This document shows, in pieces, positions 28,326 through 35,866 of a stretch of DNA of 64,000 bases. Below the pieces are notes generated by a model, which had not been told where the DNA came from, made no database searches, and was given only the letters and a program-made list of their open reading frames with translations. This stretch comes from Thermosinus carboxydivorans Nor1. GTDB taxonomy: Bacteria > Bacillota > Negativicutes > Sporomusales > Thermosinaceae. Every line of letters starts with the position of its first letter. The stretch's first letter is position 1. The translations under genes and the position numbers were made by a program. The stretch covers positions 1-64,000 of the forward strand of contig NZ_AAWL01000012.1 in the NCBI RefSeq assembly GCF_000169155.1, read 5' to 3'.

Positions 28326-29981
28326 TTAGTCATGGTCGTCCCCTATCCTGGTCCGCTCCTGAGGGCCCATTTCTTTGGGCCGGGCCTGCAAAAATTTTGC
28401 AGGAAACCGCACCAGCATATCCTTCCAGTCTTCGAGCAGCGTAATATCCAGCAAGCCCCCAAGGTATGACTCGCCAAAACTGCGTAGCGAACACATATGG
28501 ACAGTAATAATTAACAATCCCAATATCACGCCATATAACCCTAAAACCGACGCCAAGATTAACAGCGGTACCCTCAGCGACCGAAGGGCTATGCTAAAGT
28601 GATAAGAAGGCATCGTGTAAGAGGCGATAGCAGTGGTGGCAATAACGACCACCAAGAGCGGGTTGACCAGCGCCGCCTGGACAACGGTGGTGCCGATGAC
28701 CAGACCGCCTACTACGCCGGCAGCGCCGGCGAATTTTTTCGGCAGCCGGATAATGGCTTCCTGGAAAATTTCCAGAAAAGTCTCCATCATGACCGCCTCT
28801 ATCAGCGACGGAAAAGGCGTCCGAGCCCTGAGCTCGGCAATGGAAATGGCCAGGGTCGTCGGCAACATCCCGGGGTGAAAAGAAACAATGGCAATATAAA
28901 TCGCCGGCAGGTAAATCGCCAGAAACGCCGACGCATGGCGAGTAAAGCGGATGAGGCTGGCCACGGTGGGCCGGGCGGTATAATCATCCGTGCTTTGCAT
29001 TAAATTAGCGTAGGTGCAAGGAACAATCAATGAAAACGGGGTGTTGTCCACGATGATGCCTACCCGCCCTTCATACACCGCTGCCACCATTGTTTCCGGC
29101 CGTTCCGTGACCTGCACCTGGGGAAACGGCGTCCAGGGGTGGTCGCTCAAAGCTTCTTCCACCGTTGCAGATAATATGACATTGTCGATTTTTAGCAGGC
29201 TTAACCGGCGCTCAACCTCTTCCACCAAGCCGGGCTTAACTAAATTAGCGGCGTACACCAAAGCAATGGCCGTCCTGGTCCGCTCCCCCAGCTTCAGGAC
29301 GCGGACTTTGACGTTGGGATCGCGAGTGCGGCGGCGGATGAGCACAATATTGTCACTAAGCGTTTCATTAAACGCATCCTGGGGCCCCCGCACTACCCCT
29401 TCGCTTTTAGCTTCTTCAACCGAACGCTTCACATGCTTGACCGTGCCAATTGTGAACGCCTCTGCTATGCCGTCGACCAGCAGCAGTGCGTTGCCGGTCA
29501 TAACGGCCTCAATGGCCTCGCTGGCCTGGGAAATCACAGTTAAAGACGCGGAGGTCAACAATTGATTAACCAACGCGCTGGGATCAGCGTGGACCTGCCC
29601 CCCCTGCCCGGGGGACATCAGCGTTTCCAGGACGTTTTTTTCCAGCAGGGTAAGGTCGGTTAAACCGTCGAGAAAGACCAGCAGCGCCTGGCGCTGACCA
29701 GCATTAAAGGAACGGTATTTAATATCGTCGCAGTCGCGGAACACAACGCGTAATAATTGTTCATTTTTAGCCAGCACCGGCGTAAAAATAAAGGGTTGGC
29801 CCGGAGGAGCAGCAACCTGACGAAGATCGGCAACGATTTGGCTTAGTTCTTCGCCGATTTCGGCGCTTTCGGCAGTGAGCCTGCGCAACCGGGCCAGTTC
29901 TCTGCCGGCCTCGGCCAGGGAAGCATCAGGCAAACGAGCAGATAGCTTTTTGACTGGCTGGCATTGTTTGTCCTGCACCAT
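28326..29981 (-). CDS. Spore germination receptor subunit, GerA family
   Basis: This protein of about 551 residues has a soluble N-terminal half with VFRDCDDIKYRSFN and GPQDAFNETLSDNIVLIRRR, the GerAA signature. Then come four to five membrane helices (from about residue 350) with PFPSLIEAVMMETFLEIFQEA. A short cytoplasmic tail ends it. The ATG at 29981 has AAGGGGGG overlapping closely upstream; the neighbouring GTG codon may be used instead. It is the first gene of the gerA-gerB-gerC-gerC operon. Confidence 0.94.
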   Translation of the reverse strand: MVQDKQCQPVKKLSARLPDASLAEAGRELARLRRLTAESAEIGEELSQIVADLRQVAAPPGQPFIFTPVLAKNEQLLRVVFRDCDDIKYRSFNAGQRQALLVFLDGLTDLTLLEKNVLETLMSPGQGGQVHADPSALVNQLLTSASLTVISQASEAIEAVMTGNALLLVDGIAEAFTIGTVKHVKRSVEEAKSEGVVRGPQDAFNETLSDNIVLIRRRTRDPNVKVRVLKLGERTRTAIALVYAANLVKPGLVEEVERRLSLLKIDNVILSATVEEALSDHPWTPFPQVQVTERPETMVAAVYEGRVGIIVDNTPFSLIVPCTYANLMQSTDDYTARPTVASLIRFTRHASAFLAIYLPAIYIAIVSFHPGMLPTTLAISIAELRARTPFPSLIEAVMMETFLEIFQEAIIRLPKKFAGAAGVVGGLVIGTTVVQAALVNPLLVVVIATTAIASYTMPSYHFSIALRSLRVPLLILASVLGLYGVILGLLIITVHMCSLRSFGESYLGGLLDITLLEDWKDMLVRFPAKFLQARPKEMGPQERTRIGDDHD

Positions 29982-30070
29982 ACCCCCCCTTTTTCCACTT
30001 GGTATTTTCCGCATTTTATGGGAAGCTTATACCAGGACACGTCTTTTAAAACCGTGATATAAGCAGCAAA

Positions 30071-30089
30071 GCCGGGGTCTTGCCCCGGC
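30071..30089 (-). terminator. Intrinsic terminator after the SpoIID-domain gene
   Basis: GCCGGGGCAAGACCCCGGC hairpin followed by TTTGCTGCTT on the minus strand, 7 bases after the stop at 30096. Confidence 0.75.
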
Positions 30090-30095
30090 TTTACG

Positions 30096-31079
30096 TTATT
30101 GCCAGCGTTTTTCGATTGTTATACCCCGGTAGTAGTGGCCGATAATCTCTTCCGGCTTCTTGCCGTCTTGGGCCAATTTATGGGCGCCCCACTGCGACAT
30201 GCCTACCCCGTGGCCGTAGCCCTTGCCGATAAAGGTTATACTGTCGCCGCTTACTTCCACTTTGTCTAACAGTAGTGACTTAAGTTTCGTGCTGTCTAGG
30301 GCTACGCGCAGCGCCGGCCCTGATACCTGCACATTCTTGTTGACGACAAAGACAGTCGTCCGTCCGGAAGGCCCTTTTTGCCCGATTTCGAAACTGTCGA
30401 TGCGGTCGACGCGCTGGCCCGCCTTTGCCAGAGCAGCCATTACATCTTGTTTAGAAAACGTTGCCGTCCAGTTTTGTACCTCGGGCGGCGCGAGGTCGTC
30501 GGGGGACTGGACGCTCTGGATGTAGGGCGGTTCTGGTTCCTTGTAGTCGAGCCCCTCTTTGGCAGTGGCCGTCACGCCGCCAGCGCTGGCATGAAACCAT
30601 GTCTTGGCGGGTTTACCCTGGTAGGTAATAATCATGCCGCGAGTCATCTGTACGGCCTGTTTCACCCGGTCATTGACGGCGGCGGCGTTATAGGCCTGAA
30701 ACTCCTTGATGTCGGTTGACGCCTGTGTGCCCCGCGCGGGAACACCGCCTTTTGTCTCAATGGCCTCCACGGTAAAAGTACGGGCGATAATGGCTTGGGC
30801 GGCCAGCGCCTCGACCGGCCAGTCATTTTTCATTTCGCCGGCTACTACCCCGGCGATGTAGTCTTCCATTTTCATGGTCTTCTTTTCACCGGTCTCATGC
30901 ATATACACCAGAATGTCCGGCTCGGCCCCTTGCACGGCCTGCTTTTGCGGCGGCGGCCCCGGCGGCGCGGGCTGCGGTTTTGGCTGGGGCGGTTTAAACA
31001 GATTGCAGCCGCCTAGCACTAACACAACCGCCAGCAAAAATGTTGGCAACCAAAACCATTGCTTCCACGTTTTCGACAT
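30096..31079 (-). CDS. SpoIID/LytB-domain lipoprotein
   Basis: This protein of about 327 residues has a signal peptide with lipobox VLGGC, a proline-rich linker (PPQPKPQPAPPGPPPQ) and then a SpoIID domain. Domain marks are MKMEDYIAGVVAGEM, ALAAQAIIARTFTVE, THFHASAGG-like TWFHASAGGVTATAKE and the C-terminal GYGHGVGMSQWGAHKLAQDGK. SpoIID proteins cleave peptidoglycan glycan strands lacking stem peptides. The ATG at 31079 has GGAGGTG upstream. It is upstream of gerA on the same strand but ends at its own terminator. Confidence 0.92.
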   Translation of the reverse strand: MSKTWKQWFWLPTFLLAVVLVLGGCNLFKPPQPKPQPAPPGPPPQKQAVQGAEPDILVYMHETGEKKTMKMEDYIAGVVAGEMKNDWPVEALAAQAIIARTFTVEAIETKGGVPARGTQASTDIKEFQAYNAAAVNDRVKQAVQMTRGMIITYQGKPAKTWFHASAGGVTATAKEGLDYKEPEPPYIQSVQSPDDLAPPEVQNWTATFSKQDVMAALAKAGQRVDRIDSFEIGQKGPSGRTTVFVVNKNVQVSGPALRVALDSTKLKSLLLDKVEVSGDSITFIGKGYGHGVGMSQWGAHKLAQDGKKPEEIIGHYYRGITIEKRWQ

Positions 31080-31164
31080 ATGATGCACCTCCTCACCTCT
31101 TAGTATGGCAGAAGACAAATAAAACATGTGGTTTGCTATATTTTTATCGTCAAAGATTTGTTAT

Positions 31165-31258
31165 TCCTGACAGAACGTAAAACCCGCTCACCCACACTCC
31201 CCCTATGCTTCCTACGATACTCTGTAAATTTCCAGAAGTTACATTTGCTATTGCAATT
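31165..31258 (+). mobile_element. Second, shorter IS30-type end remnant
   Basis: CATTTGCTATTGCAATT at 31242-31258 is identical to the end of the IS30 remnant at 11387-11403. About 65 bases to its left, CGTAAAACCCGCTCACCC resembles CGTAAACTTTGCTCACCC of the other remnant (its FAHPY segment). The part between is shorter than in the first copy, so this is an internally deleted fossil. The assignment rests on the shared end. Confidence 0.5.
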
Positions 31259-31286
31259 CAAAAGTATAATATTTTGTGAAAACTGG

Positions 31287-31319
31287 AACTGTTTTTGTAT
31301 TTTAAACACAAAAACAGTT
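31287..31319. repeat. 12-bp perfect inverted repeat upstream of the alcohol dehydrogenase
   Basis: AACTGTTTTTGT and ACAAAAACAGTT flank a 9-base loop in an AT-rich tract 120 bases before the start. No T run follows on the plus strand, so it is more likely an operator or the end of a mobile element than a terminator. Confidence 0.5.
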
Positions 31320-31390
31320 ATAATAACTTTTAGCAGTCGAAAATAGTTATTTTTTTCACAAATCCAAGTTTGGCAAACTATCATAAATGT

Positions 31391-31413
31391 AATATGCTCA
31401 AAATAAGCATATT
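31391..31413. repeat. 8-bp inverted repeat just before the alcohol dehydrogenase ribosome site
   Basis: AATATGCT and AGCATATT flank a 7-base loop and end 12 bases before AGAGGTG. The position suits a repressor operator or an RNA hairpin affecting translation. Confidence 0.45.
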
Positions 31414-31437
31414 ATTTATTAAAAAAGAGGTGCTACT

Positions 31438-32637
31438 ATGTGGGAAAAAAGCGTCGATATTAACCTTATCAGCGAAATACGTGCTAAAACAACGGTTTAT
31501 TTAGGCGTAGGCGCAATCGGTAAAATAACCGATATCGCCCAAGAATTGAGCAAAAAGGGCATAAACAAAGCCGTTGTTGTAACAGGTAAATCTTCACATA
31601 TTAAAACAGGTGCATGGGACAAAGTAAAGCATGCCTTAGACGCTGCCAACATCGCCTATACACTCTATAGCAAAGTAACGCCTAATCCAACTGTTGATCA
31701 AGTAGATGAAGCTGCACATCTTGCTCGCGCTTTTGGCGCCCAAGCGGTAATCGCCATCGGTGGCGGCAGCCCGATCGACGCTGCGAAAAGCGTAGCCATC
31801 CTTTTAGAGTATACTGACAAAACGGCCCGCGACATTTATGAATTTAAGTTTACACCAGTCAAAGCAGCGCCGATTGTTGCTATAAATCTCACGCATGGCA
31901 CCGGTACTGAAGTCGACCGCTTCGCCGTGGTCAGCATCCCGGAAAAAGAATATAAGCCTGCCATTGCCTATGACTGTATTTACCCGCTATATGCGATCGA
32001 TGACCCCGCATTAATGACAATGCTTCCTGTCGATCAAACAATTTATGTAACAATCGATGCCGTTAACCATGTTGTTGAAGCAGCCACAACCACGGTAAAT
32101 AATCCATTTGCCATTAGTTTGGCTCGTGAAACGATTAAATTAGTCGCCGAATACCTCCCCCGGGCAAAACAAGACCCGCAGGATTTACAGGCGCGCTACT
32201 TCCTCCTCTATGCTTCCCTAATCGCTGGCATATCCTTTGACAACGGTCTACTGCATTTTACGCACGCTCTTGAACACCCCTTAAGCGGCGTCCGTCCCGA
32301 GCTAGCCCATGGCAAAGGCCTTGGCATACTCTTGCCTGCCGTAGTCAAACAAATTTATCCTGCCAAAGGTGCCATCCTGGCAGATATTTTGGCGCCTATC
32401 ATTCCTGGCCTCACAGGTGCAGAAAACGAGAGCCCCAAAGTATACACTGCCTTGAAAAACTGGCTTAAATCAATGGGAATAAGCGCTCGCTTGGCGGATG
32501 AAGGGTTTACGGCTGGCGACATTGATAAATTAGTTAAGCTCGCCTTTGAAACACCCAGCCTTAAAACCCTGTTAGATCTAGCACCTGTGCCGGCGACTCC
32601 CGAAGTCGTACGCAATATATATAGCGACGCATTATGA
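31438..32637 (+). CDS. Iron-containing alcohol dehydrogenase
   Basis: This 399-residue oxidoreductase interconverts alcohols and aldehydes with NAD(P)H. The nucleotide-binding AVIAIGGGSPIDAAKSVA and the metal-ligand region (DAVNHVVEAATTT, then FTHALEHPLSGVRPELAHGKGLGILL with the ligand histidines) are present. The length is normal for the family. It stands alone on the plus strand, starts with AAGAGGTG upstream and ends at a strong terminator. Its coding sequence is less GC-rich than neighbouring genes and the upstream tract is very AT-rich, which together with the nearby IS30 fossil hints at acquisition. The substrate is unknown. Confidence 0.92.
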   Translation: MWEKSVDINLISEIRAKTTVYLGVGAIGKITDIAQELSKKGINKAVVVTGKSSHIKTGAWDKVKHALDAANIAYTLYSKVTPNPTVDQVDEAAHLARAFGAQAVIAIGGGSPIDAAKSVAILLEYTDKTARDIYEFKFTPVKAAPIVAINLTHGTGTEVDRFAVVSIPEKEYKPAIAYDCIYPLYAIDDPALMTMLPVDQTIYVTIDAVNHVVEAATTTVNNPFAISLARETIKLVAEYLPRAKQDPQDLQARYFLLYASLIAGISFDNGLLHFTHALEHPLSGVRPELAHGKGLGILLPAVVKQIYPAKGAILADILAPIIPGLTGAENESPKVYTALKNWLKSMGISARLADEGFTAGDIDKLVKLAFETPSLKTLLDLAPVPATPEVVRNIYSDAL

Positions 32638-32646
32638 TTTTGGTTA

Positions 32647-32684
32647 AAACCCCCCATTGCCAGCTACTGGCAATGGGGGGTTTT
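32647..32684 (+). terminator. Strong intrinsic terminator after the alcohol dehydrogenase
   Basis: AAACCCCCCATTGCCAG and CTGGCAATGGGGGGTTT form a 17-bp stem with a 3-base loop and T runs on both sides, so it can work in both directions. Confidence 0.92.
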
Positions 32685-32710
32685 ATATCCTCGTTTTTAA
32701 TTATGTCCTT

Positions 32711-32818
32711 TTACGCCTTAAACTGGCCGACAATTATTGCCAGCTCTGCTGACAGTTTTTCCATGACCACAATGGTGTTGGCAATATCCTGAGCGGCGGC
32801 TGCCTGCCAATTATTCTT
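32711..32818 (-). pseudogene. 3' remnant of a methyl-accepting chemotaxis protein gene
   Basis: On the minus strand, immediately after the pstA stop, an in-frame stretch reads NNWQAAAAQDIANTIVVMEKLSAELAIIVGQFKA and stops at 32711. The heptad pattern ending in ELxxxVxxFK is what closes many methyl-accepting chemotaxis proteins. It has no start codon or upstream part. It looks like the leftover end of a gene whose rest was replaced by the pst block. The identification is from pattern only. Confidence 0.55.
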
Positions 32819-32819
32819 C

Positions 32820-33755
32820 CTATTTCCCGTTTAGTTTTCGCTGCAGCATTTGTCCCGGAATAGTAAACATAAGATTAAAGGCTAAGATGGCGATAATCAG
32901 CAGGGCGCCGATGCCGTTGGCAATCTCGACCCGGTCTGGTACTAAACCGACAGCCATGACATACCACATGTGCACGGCCAACGTCTCCCCGGCAGCCAGC
33001 GGGTCAAAATCAGGCAGATGGCGCGACACGGTAGTCCCGGCGGTAAAGATGAGAATCGCCGTTTCTCCTAACGCCCGGCCGGCGGTCAACGTAATACCGG
33101 TAATAATGCCCGGCAAGGCATTAGGCAGTACTACCTTCCAGATCGTCTGCCATTTGGTGGCCCCTAGGGCCAGGCTGGCCTCCCGGTAGGACGCCGGCAC
33201 AGCACGGATCGCTTCTTCCGTTACCCGCACCAGTACCGGCAGGTTGAGGAGGGACAAGGTCAGCGCGCCGCCGATGATGCTGAATCCCAGCCCTAGCATA
33301 TTAACAAAAATTATCATCCCGAACAAACCAAGGACAATGGACGGCACGGTGGCGAGGCTTTCCGTGCTGAGACGAATGAGATCAGTAAGACGGCTGGCGG
33401 GCGCATATTCGGCCAAATAGACGCCGGCGCCTATGGCTATCGGAATAGAAAATAGCATAGACAAAAAGAGAATATAGAACGAGTTAAAAAACTGCGGCCC
33501 CACCCCGCCACCGGCGCGGATATCGCTGGGCATACCGGTGATAAAGTTCCACGACAGCACCGGTACGCCTTTATATAAGATATAGGCAAGAAAGGTAGCC
33601 AAAATTCCTAAAATAACCATCCCCGCCAACCACATAACCGCATTGGCCAATCTATCCATAACACGGGGGTTTGTTAGGCGTCGCCACACGACAATCATCC
33701 CCTTTAGCGGCATATGCCAGATAGAATAATGGGTATCGTCAATAGAGCGTTCCAT
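32820..33755 (-). CDS. pstA: Phosphate ABC transporter permease PstA
   Basis: This 311-residue inner-membrane permease has six or so helices. The signature EEAIRAVPASYREASLALGATKWQTIWKVVLP is the loop contacting the PstB ATPase. The start codon overlaps the pstC stop (TAATG). It is the last gene of pstS-pstC-pstA; the usual next gene, pstB, is 6.7 kb away. Confidence 0.95.
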   Translation of the reverse strand: MERSIDDTHYSIWHMPLKGMIVVWRRLTNPRVMDRLANAVMWLAGMVILGILATFLAYILYKGVPVLSWNFITGMPSDIRAGGGVGPQFFNSFYILFLSMLFSIPIAIGAGVYLAEYAPASRLTDLIRLSTESLATVPSIVLGLFGMIIFVNMLGLGFSIIGGALTLSLLNLPVLVRVTEEAIRAVPASYREASLALGATKWQTIWKVVLPNALPGIITGITLTAGRALGETAILIFTAGTTVSRHLPDFDPLAAGETLAVHMWYVMAVGLVPDRVEIANGIGALLIIAILAFNLMFTIPGQMLQRKLNGK

Positions 33756-34648
33756 TATACTGCCCTTCTTGCCGCCACCCAGCGAATAACCAAGATCATA
33801 AATAATGATAATAGCAGCAGCACCAGAGCCATGAGGAAGAGTGAATTACCCCAGGCCGAGCCAAAGGGGGTGTTGCCCATCTCAACCACAATTTCGCTGG
33901 TCAGGGTAGAAGTCGGCATAAATAACGACTTGGCCAGCTGCGGCGTATTGCCAATCACCATCTGCACGGCCATCGTCTCGCCTACAGCCCTGGCCATGGC
34001 CAAAATAACCGAAGTTAATATGCCGGGCAGCGCCGCCGGCAGGATAACGCCGGTAATCGTCTGCCAGCGAGTAGCCCCCAGTGCGAGCGATCCTTCCTCC
34101 AGTGCCCGCGGCACGGCGCGGATGGCGTCTTCCGAGATGCTGATAATCGTCGGTAAAATCATAATGGCCAGAATAACGGCGGCAGCCAGCAAGCCAAAGC
34201 CGGTGTTAACGCCAAACTGTACGCGAATAAACGGCACCAGCACGGTAAGACCCACAAAGCCATAAACAACCGACGGAATGGCCACATAGAGGTCGGTGGC
34301 CGGGCGCATGATTTGGCGGAGCCACGGTGGCGCGATTTTGGCCATGAAGATAGCGCCGGCGAGGCCGAGTGGCGTGCCAAAGAGCACCGCGAGCAGCGTT
34401 ACATACACCGAACCGGCGATAAAACTGAACGCGCCGTAATGGCCTTCCGTCGGATCCCACTTGGTCGACAGGAAAAATTCTTCGGGCCGCACGTCTTTAA
34501 AGGTGAGCAGCCCCTGCTGTCCAACAAAAATAATAATAGACAGGATGATAACGGTCATTAAAAAGGCGCTGGCAACAAACAAGTAGCGTACATAACGGTC
34601 GTAGGCCAGTTTTAGGCTATGTTCTTTGGCATTGACCAAAGTCGCCAT
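33755..34648 (-). CDS. pstC: Phosphate ABC transporter permease PstC
   Basis: This 297-residue permease partners PstA in the high-affinity phosphate importer. The EAA loop is SEDAIRAVPRALEEGSLALGATRWQTITGVILP, and YVAIPSVVYGFVGLTVLVPF is typical. The ATG at 34648 is preceded by a weak GGAG. A Pho-box triplet at 34714-34741 lies 66 bases upstream, downstream of the pstS terminator, so pstCA can be controlled separately. Confidence 0.95.
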   Translation of the reverse strand: MATLVNAKEHSLKLAYDRYVRYLFVASAFLMTVIILSIIIFVGQQGLLTFKDVRPEEFFLSTKWDPTEGHYGAFSFIAGSVYVTLLAVLFGTPLGLAGAIFMAKIAPPWLRQIMRPATDLYVAIPSVVYGFVGLTVLVPFIRVQFGVNTGFGLLAAAVILAIMILPTIISISEDAIRAVPRALEEGSLALGATRWQTITGVILPAALPGILTSVILAMARAVGETMAVQMVIGNTPQLAKSLFMPTSTLTSEIVVEMGNTPFGSAWGNSLFLMALVLLLLSLFMILVIRWVAARRAV

Positions 34649-34713
34649 TTATTCACGCTCCGCTCTAAACATAATTTCCTCATAGCTATTATAAACACCG
34701 CCGCTCCGGCCTT

Positions 34714-34741
34714 TGTTAATAGAATGTTAACTTTTCGTTAA
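34714..34741 (-). promoter_or_regulatory. Pho box (three repeats) upstream of pstC
   Basis: On the plus strand TGTTAA, TGTTAA and CGTTAA start at 34714, 34725 and 34736, an exact 11-base period. On the minus strand this is TTAACA repeats with 5-base gaps, matching the TT(A/T/C)ACA direct repeats bound by PhoP in Bacillus. Confidence 0.8.
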
Positions 34742-34766
34742 AATTGCATGTTTTACAGGAAAGCAA

Positions 34767-34789
34767 AAGCCGCGCCGGCGGCGCGGCTT
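34767..34789 (-). terminator. Terminator after pstS
   Basis: AAGCCGCGCC and GGCGCGGCTT with a 3-base loop, followed by TTTGCTTTCC on the minus strand, ending 9 bases after the stop. It probably makes pstS more abundant than pstCA. Confidence 0.8.
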
Positions 34790-34797
34790 TGGTTACC

Positions 34798-35655
34798 CTA
34801 TTGTTTCTTCATCTTGGTAATCGGCAGGAAGCCATTTTTCTCGACGTAAGTTTCCTGAAATTCTTTGCTCATGACGTAGTCAATGAACGCTTTCACCGCG
34901 CCGGTCGGCTCACCTTTGGTATACATGTGCTCATAGGCGAAAACCGGATAGGTGCCGTTGATTACGTTTTCCGGCGTATATTTTACCCCGTTGTAAGCCA
35001 GCACTTTTACGGTATTGTCTGCATAAGGTGCATCTACATAACCGATTGCGCCGGGAGTGCTGGCGACGGCGGCCCGGACAGCGCCGTTCGAGTCTTGGAT
35101 AACAGCATTGTCAGTGAAAGCGGCGCCTTTCAGGACAACTTGGGCAATGGTCGCACGGGAACCGGAAGATTTAGCGCGGTGAATAATGGTGATTTTCTGG
35201 TCTTTACCGCCAACTTCTTTCCAGTTGGTGATTTTGCCGGTGAAGATGTCGATATATTGCTGCTGAGTCAGGTTGTCGACAGTTACGTCAGGATTAGCGA
35301 TAAACACGAAGGGCGCAACAGCCACTTTGTGGTCGACCAAGCCTTTGTCTTTTAGTTCAGGGGGAAGCTCGACGTCAGAGTTGCCGATGTTGACTGACCC
35401 TGCCGCAACTTGGTTCATCCCCGTAAACGAACCGCCGCCGGCGATGTTAACGGTAACTTTGGGGTGTTTCTTTTGGAATTCTTCCTGCGCCGGCTTTAAA
35501 AGCGGCAAGAGGGCCGTTGAACCGGAAGCAGTAACCGTGCCCTGCAGCTCACTCGCCTTGGGCTCACTTTTCTGACCGCAGCCTGCCGCCAGCGACAAGC
35601 CCAGCATAAGCACCAGCGCCGCTGCGAGCATTTTCGGTTTACGGAATAAATTCAT
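34798..35655 (-). CDS. pstS: Phosphate-binding lipoprotein PstS
   Basis: This protein of about 285 residues has a lipoprotein signal ending LSLAAGC. The PBP-like domain begins GTVTASGSTALLPLLKPAQEEF, the first phosphate-binding loop, and later KSSGSRATIAQVVL supplies the second. It captures phosphate outside the membrane and delivers it to PstCA. The ATG at 35655 has AGGAGG eight bases upstream. A Pho-box triplet lies 75 bases upstream. Confidence 0.95.
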   Translation of the reverse strand: MNLFRKPKMLAAALVLMLGLSLAAGCGQKSEPKASELQGTVTASGSTALLPLLKPAQEEFQKKHPKVTVNIAGGGSFTGMNQVAAGSVNIGNSDVELPPELKDKGLVDHKVAVAPFVFIANPDVTVDNLTQQQYIDIFTGKITNWKEVGGKDQKITIIHRAKSSGSRATIAQVVLKGAAFTDNAVIQDSNGAVRAAVASTPGAIGYVDAPYADNTVKVLAYNGVKYTPENVINGTYPVFAYEHMYTKGEPTGAVKAFIDYVMSKEFQETYVEKNGFLPITKMKKQ

Positions 35656-35729
35656 GAACAAGACCTCCTGTACCATGTTTTATTAGTTTATCTTCGCGCT
35701 TTCATTATAAAACCGTTCTGCAATCGTTG

Positions 35730-35757
35730 TGTTAAACCAATGTTAACGCTATGTTAA
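35730..35757. promoter_or_regulatory. Pho box (three repeats) between pstS and phoR
   Basis: TGTTAA starts at 35730, 35741 and 35752 on the plus strand (TTAACA on the minus strand), again with an exact 11-base period. The orientation fits activation of pstS; it also sits 110 bases ahead of the divergent phoR. Confidence 0.88.
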
Positions 35758-35866
35758 ATTGCCGGGCAGAGAGACCGTAAGCTGGCCACCTATAATATAA
35801 TATAGTCATAATTGCACACAAATCCAAAATGCCGTAGTATTATTGTTAAAAACAGGAGTATAAGCC

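Noticed and set aside
31276-31360. Rex redox-repressor site (TTGTGA and TCACAA-like words) before the alcohol dehydrogenase
   Set aside because: The two halves are about 75 bases apart instead of six, so they cannot form one operator.
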